From Pseudomonadota bacterium (lineage in GTDB: Bacteria > Pseudomonadota > Alphaproteobacteria > Acetobacterales > Acetobacteraceae): DNA of 5,251 nucleotides. This document shows, piece after piece, positions 5,108-5,251 of this stretch. The position numbers and the translations under genes were made by a program. The stretch is from the NCBI GenBank assembly GCA_021841985.1, contig JAKCCP010000227.1:1-5251 (forward strand). The letters run 5' to 3'. Numbering within the stretch: the first letter of the stretch is position 1; every line of letters begins with the position of its first letter. The notes below the pieces were generated by a model, which did not search any database, had not been told where the DNA came from, and worked only from the letters and a program-made list of their open reading frames with translations.

Positions 5108-5251
5108 TCCGCGCGCTGGTTCTGCTGATTTTTCTTGCCGTGCCGCTGGCCGCCGCCTTCGCCATCAGCGACCCGGCCGAAATGCTTCCTGATCCGCAAG
5201 CGGAGGCGCGGGCGGAGGCGATCGGGCGGCAATTGCGCTGTCTCGTCTGTC
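5104..5251 (+). CDS. ccmH: Cytochrome c maturation protein CcmH (CycL), N-terminal part
   Basis: This gene runs off the right edge, and 49 codons are visible. The product starts with a cleavable-type signal peptide: MIRALVLLIFLAVPLAAAFA (1-20), with a likely cleavage site near the AFA/I boundary. It continues through DPAEMLPDPQAEARAEAIGRQ to LRCLVC (44-49), the redox motif of CcmH, with C46 and C49. CcmH receives electrons from CcmG and handles the thiols of apocytochrome c, working with CcmF. The ATG at 5104 overlaps the ccmG stop by 4 bp. The usual NQS-type sequence after the motif, the C-terminal membrane anchor and any fused CcmI-like TPR domain lie outside the window and cannot be judged. 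Confidence 0.93.
   Translation, partial: MIRALVLLIFLAVPLAAAFAISDPAEMLPDPQAEARAEAIGRQLRCLVC

Overview
The window carries a cytochrome c maturation (System I, Ccm) gene cluster on the + strand, with a small divergent two-gene operon to its left on the - strand. The DNA is GC-rich, genes overlap by 4 bp, and the encoded proteins look alphaproteobacterial. The hairpin-rich intergenic sequence and the CcmC N-terminus (HRFANPGRFLRL) suggest Acetobacteraceae/Rhodospirillales. That placement is recognition from memory, not a database result.

Layout. Positions 1-319 have no supportable gene. They hold a string of four inverted repeats at 118-281, dominated by a 70-bp palindrome at 154-223. Positions 320-1055 (- strand) hold a YciI-family gene followed by an EVE-domain gene. 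At their junction a perfect 17-bp tandem duplication has separated what looks like an ancestral 4-bp stop/start overlap. A candidate sigma70-type promoter for this pair lies at 1087-1115. From 1135 to the right edge the + strand holds ccmC, ccmD, ccmE, ccmF, ccmG and the start of ccmH. These genes overlap by 4 bp at every junction except ccmE-ccmF, which has a 10-nt gap, so they are almost certainly one transcript.

How the genes work together. CcmC, assisted by CcmD, loads heme onto the periplasmic heme chaperone CcmE through a histidine. CcmF, with CcmH, transfers heme from CcmE to the CXXCH motif of apocytochrome c. CcmG and CcmH are thiol-disulfide proteins that keep the apocytochrome cysteines reduced. 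All the diagnostic residues visible in the window are intact: the WWD motifs and heme-ligand histidines of CcmC and CcmF, H124 of CcmE, the WCVPC motif of CcmG and LRCLVC of CcmH. The ABC transporter genes ccmA and ccmB do not precede ccmC here and must be elsewhere if the system is complete.

The coding part of the window is ordinary. I see no evidence of a new biological system. The points most worth checking are the palindrome array at the left end and the 17-bp duplication at the YciI/EVE junction.
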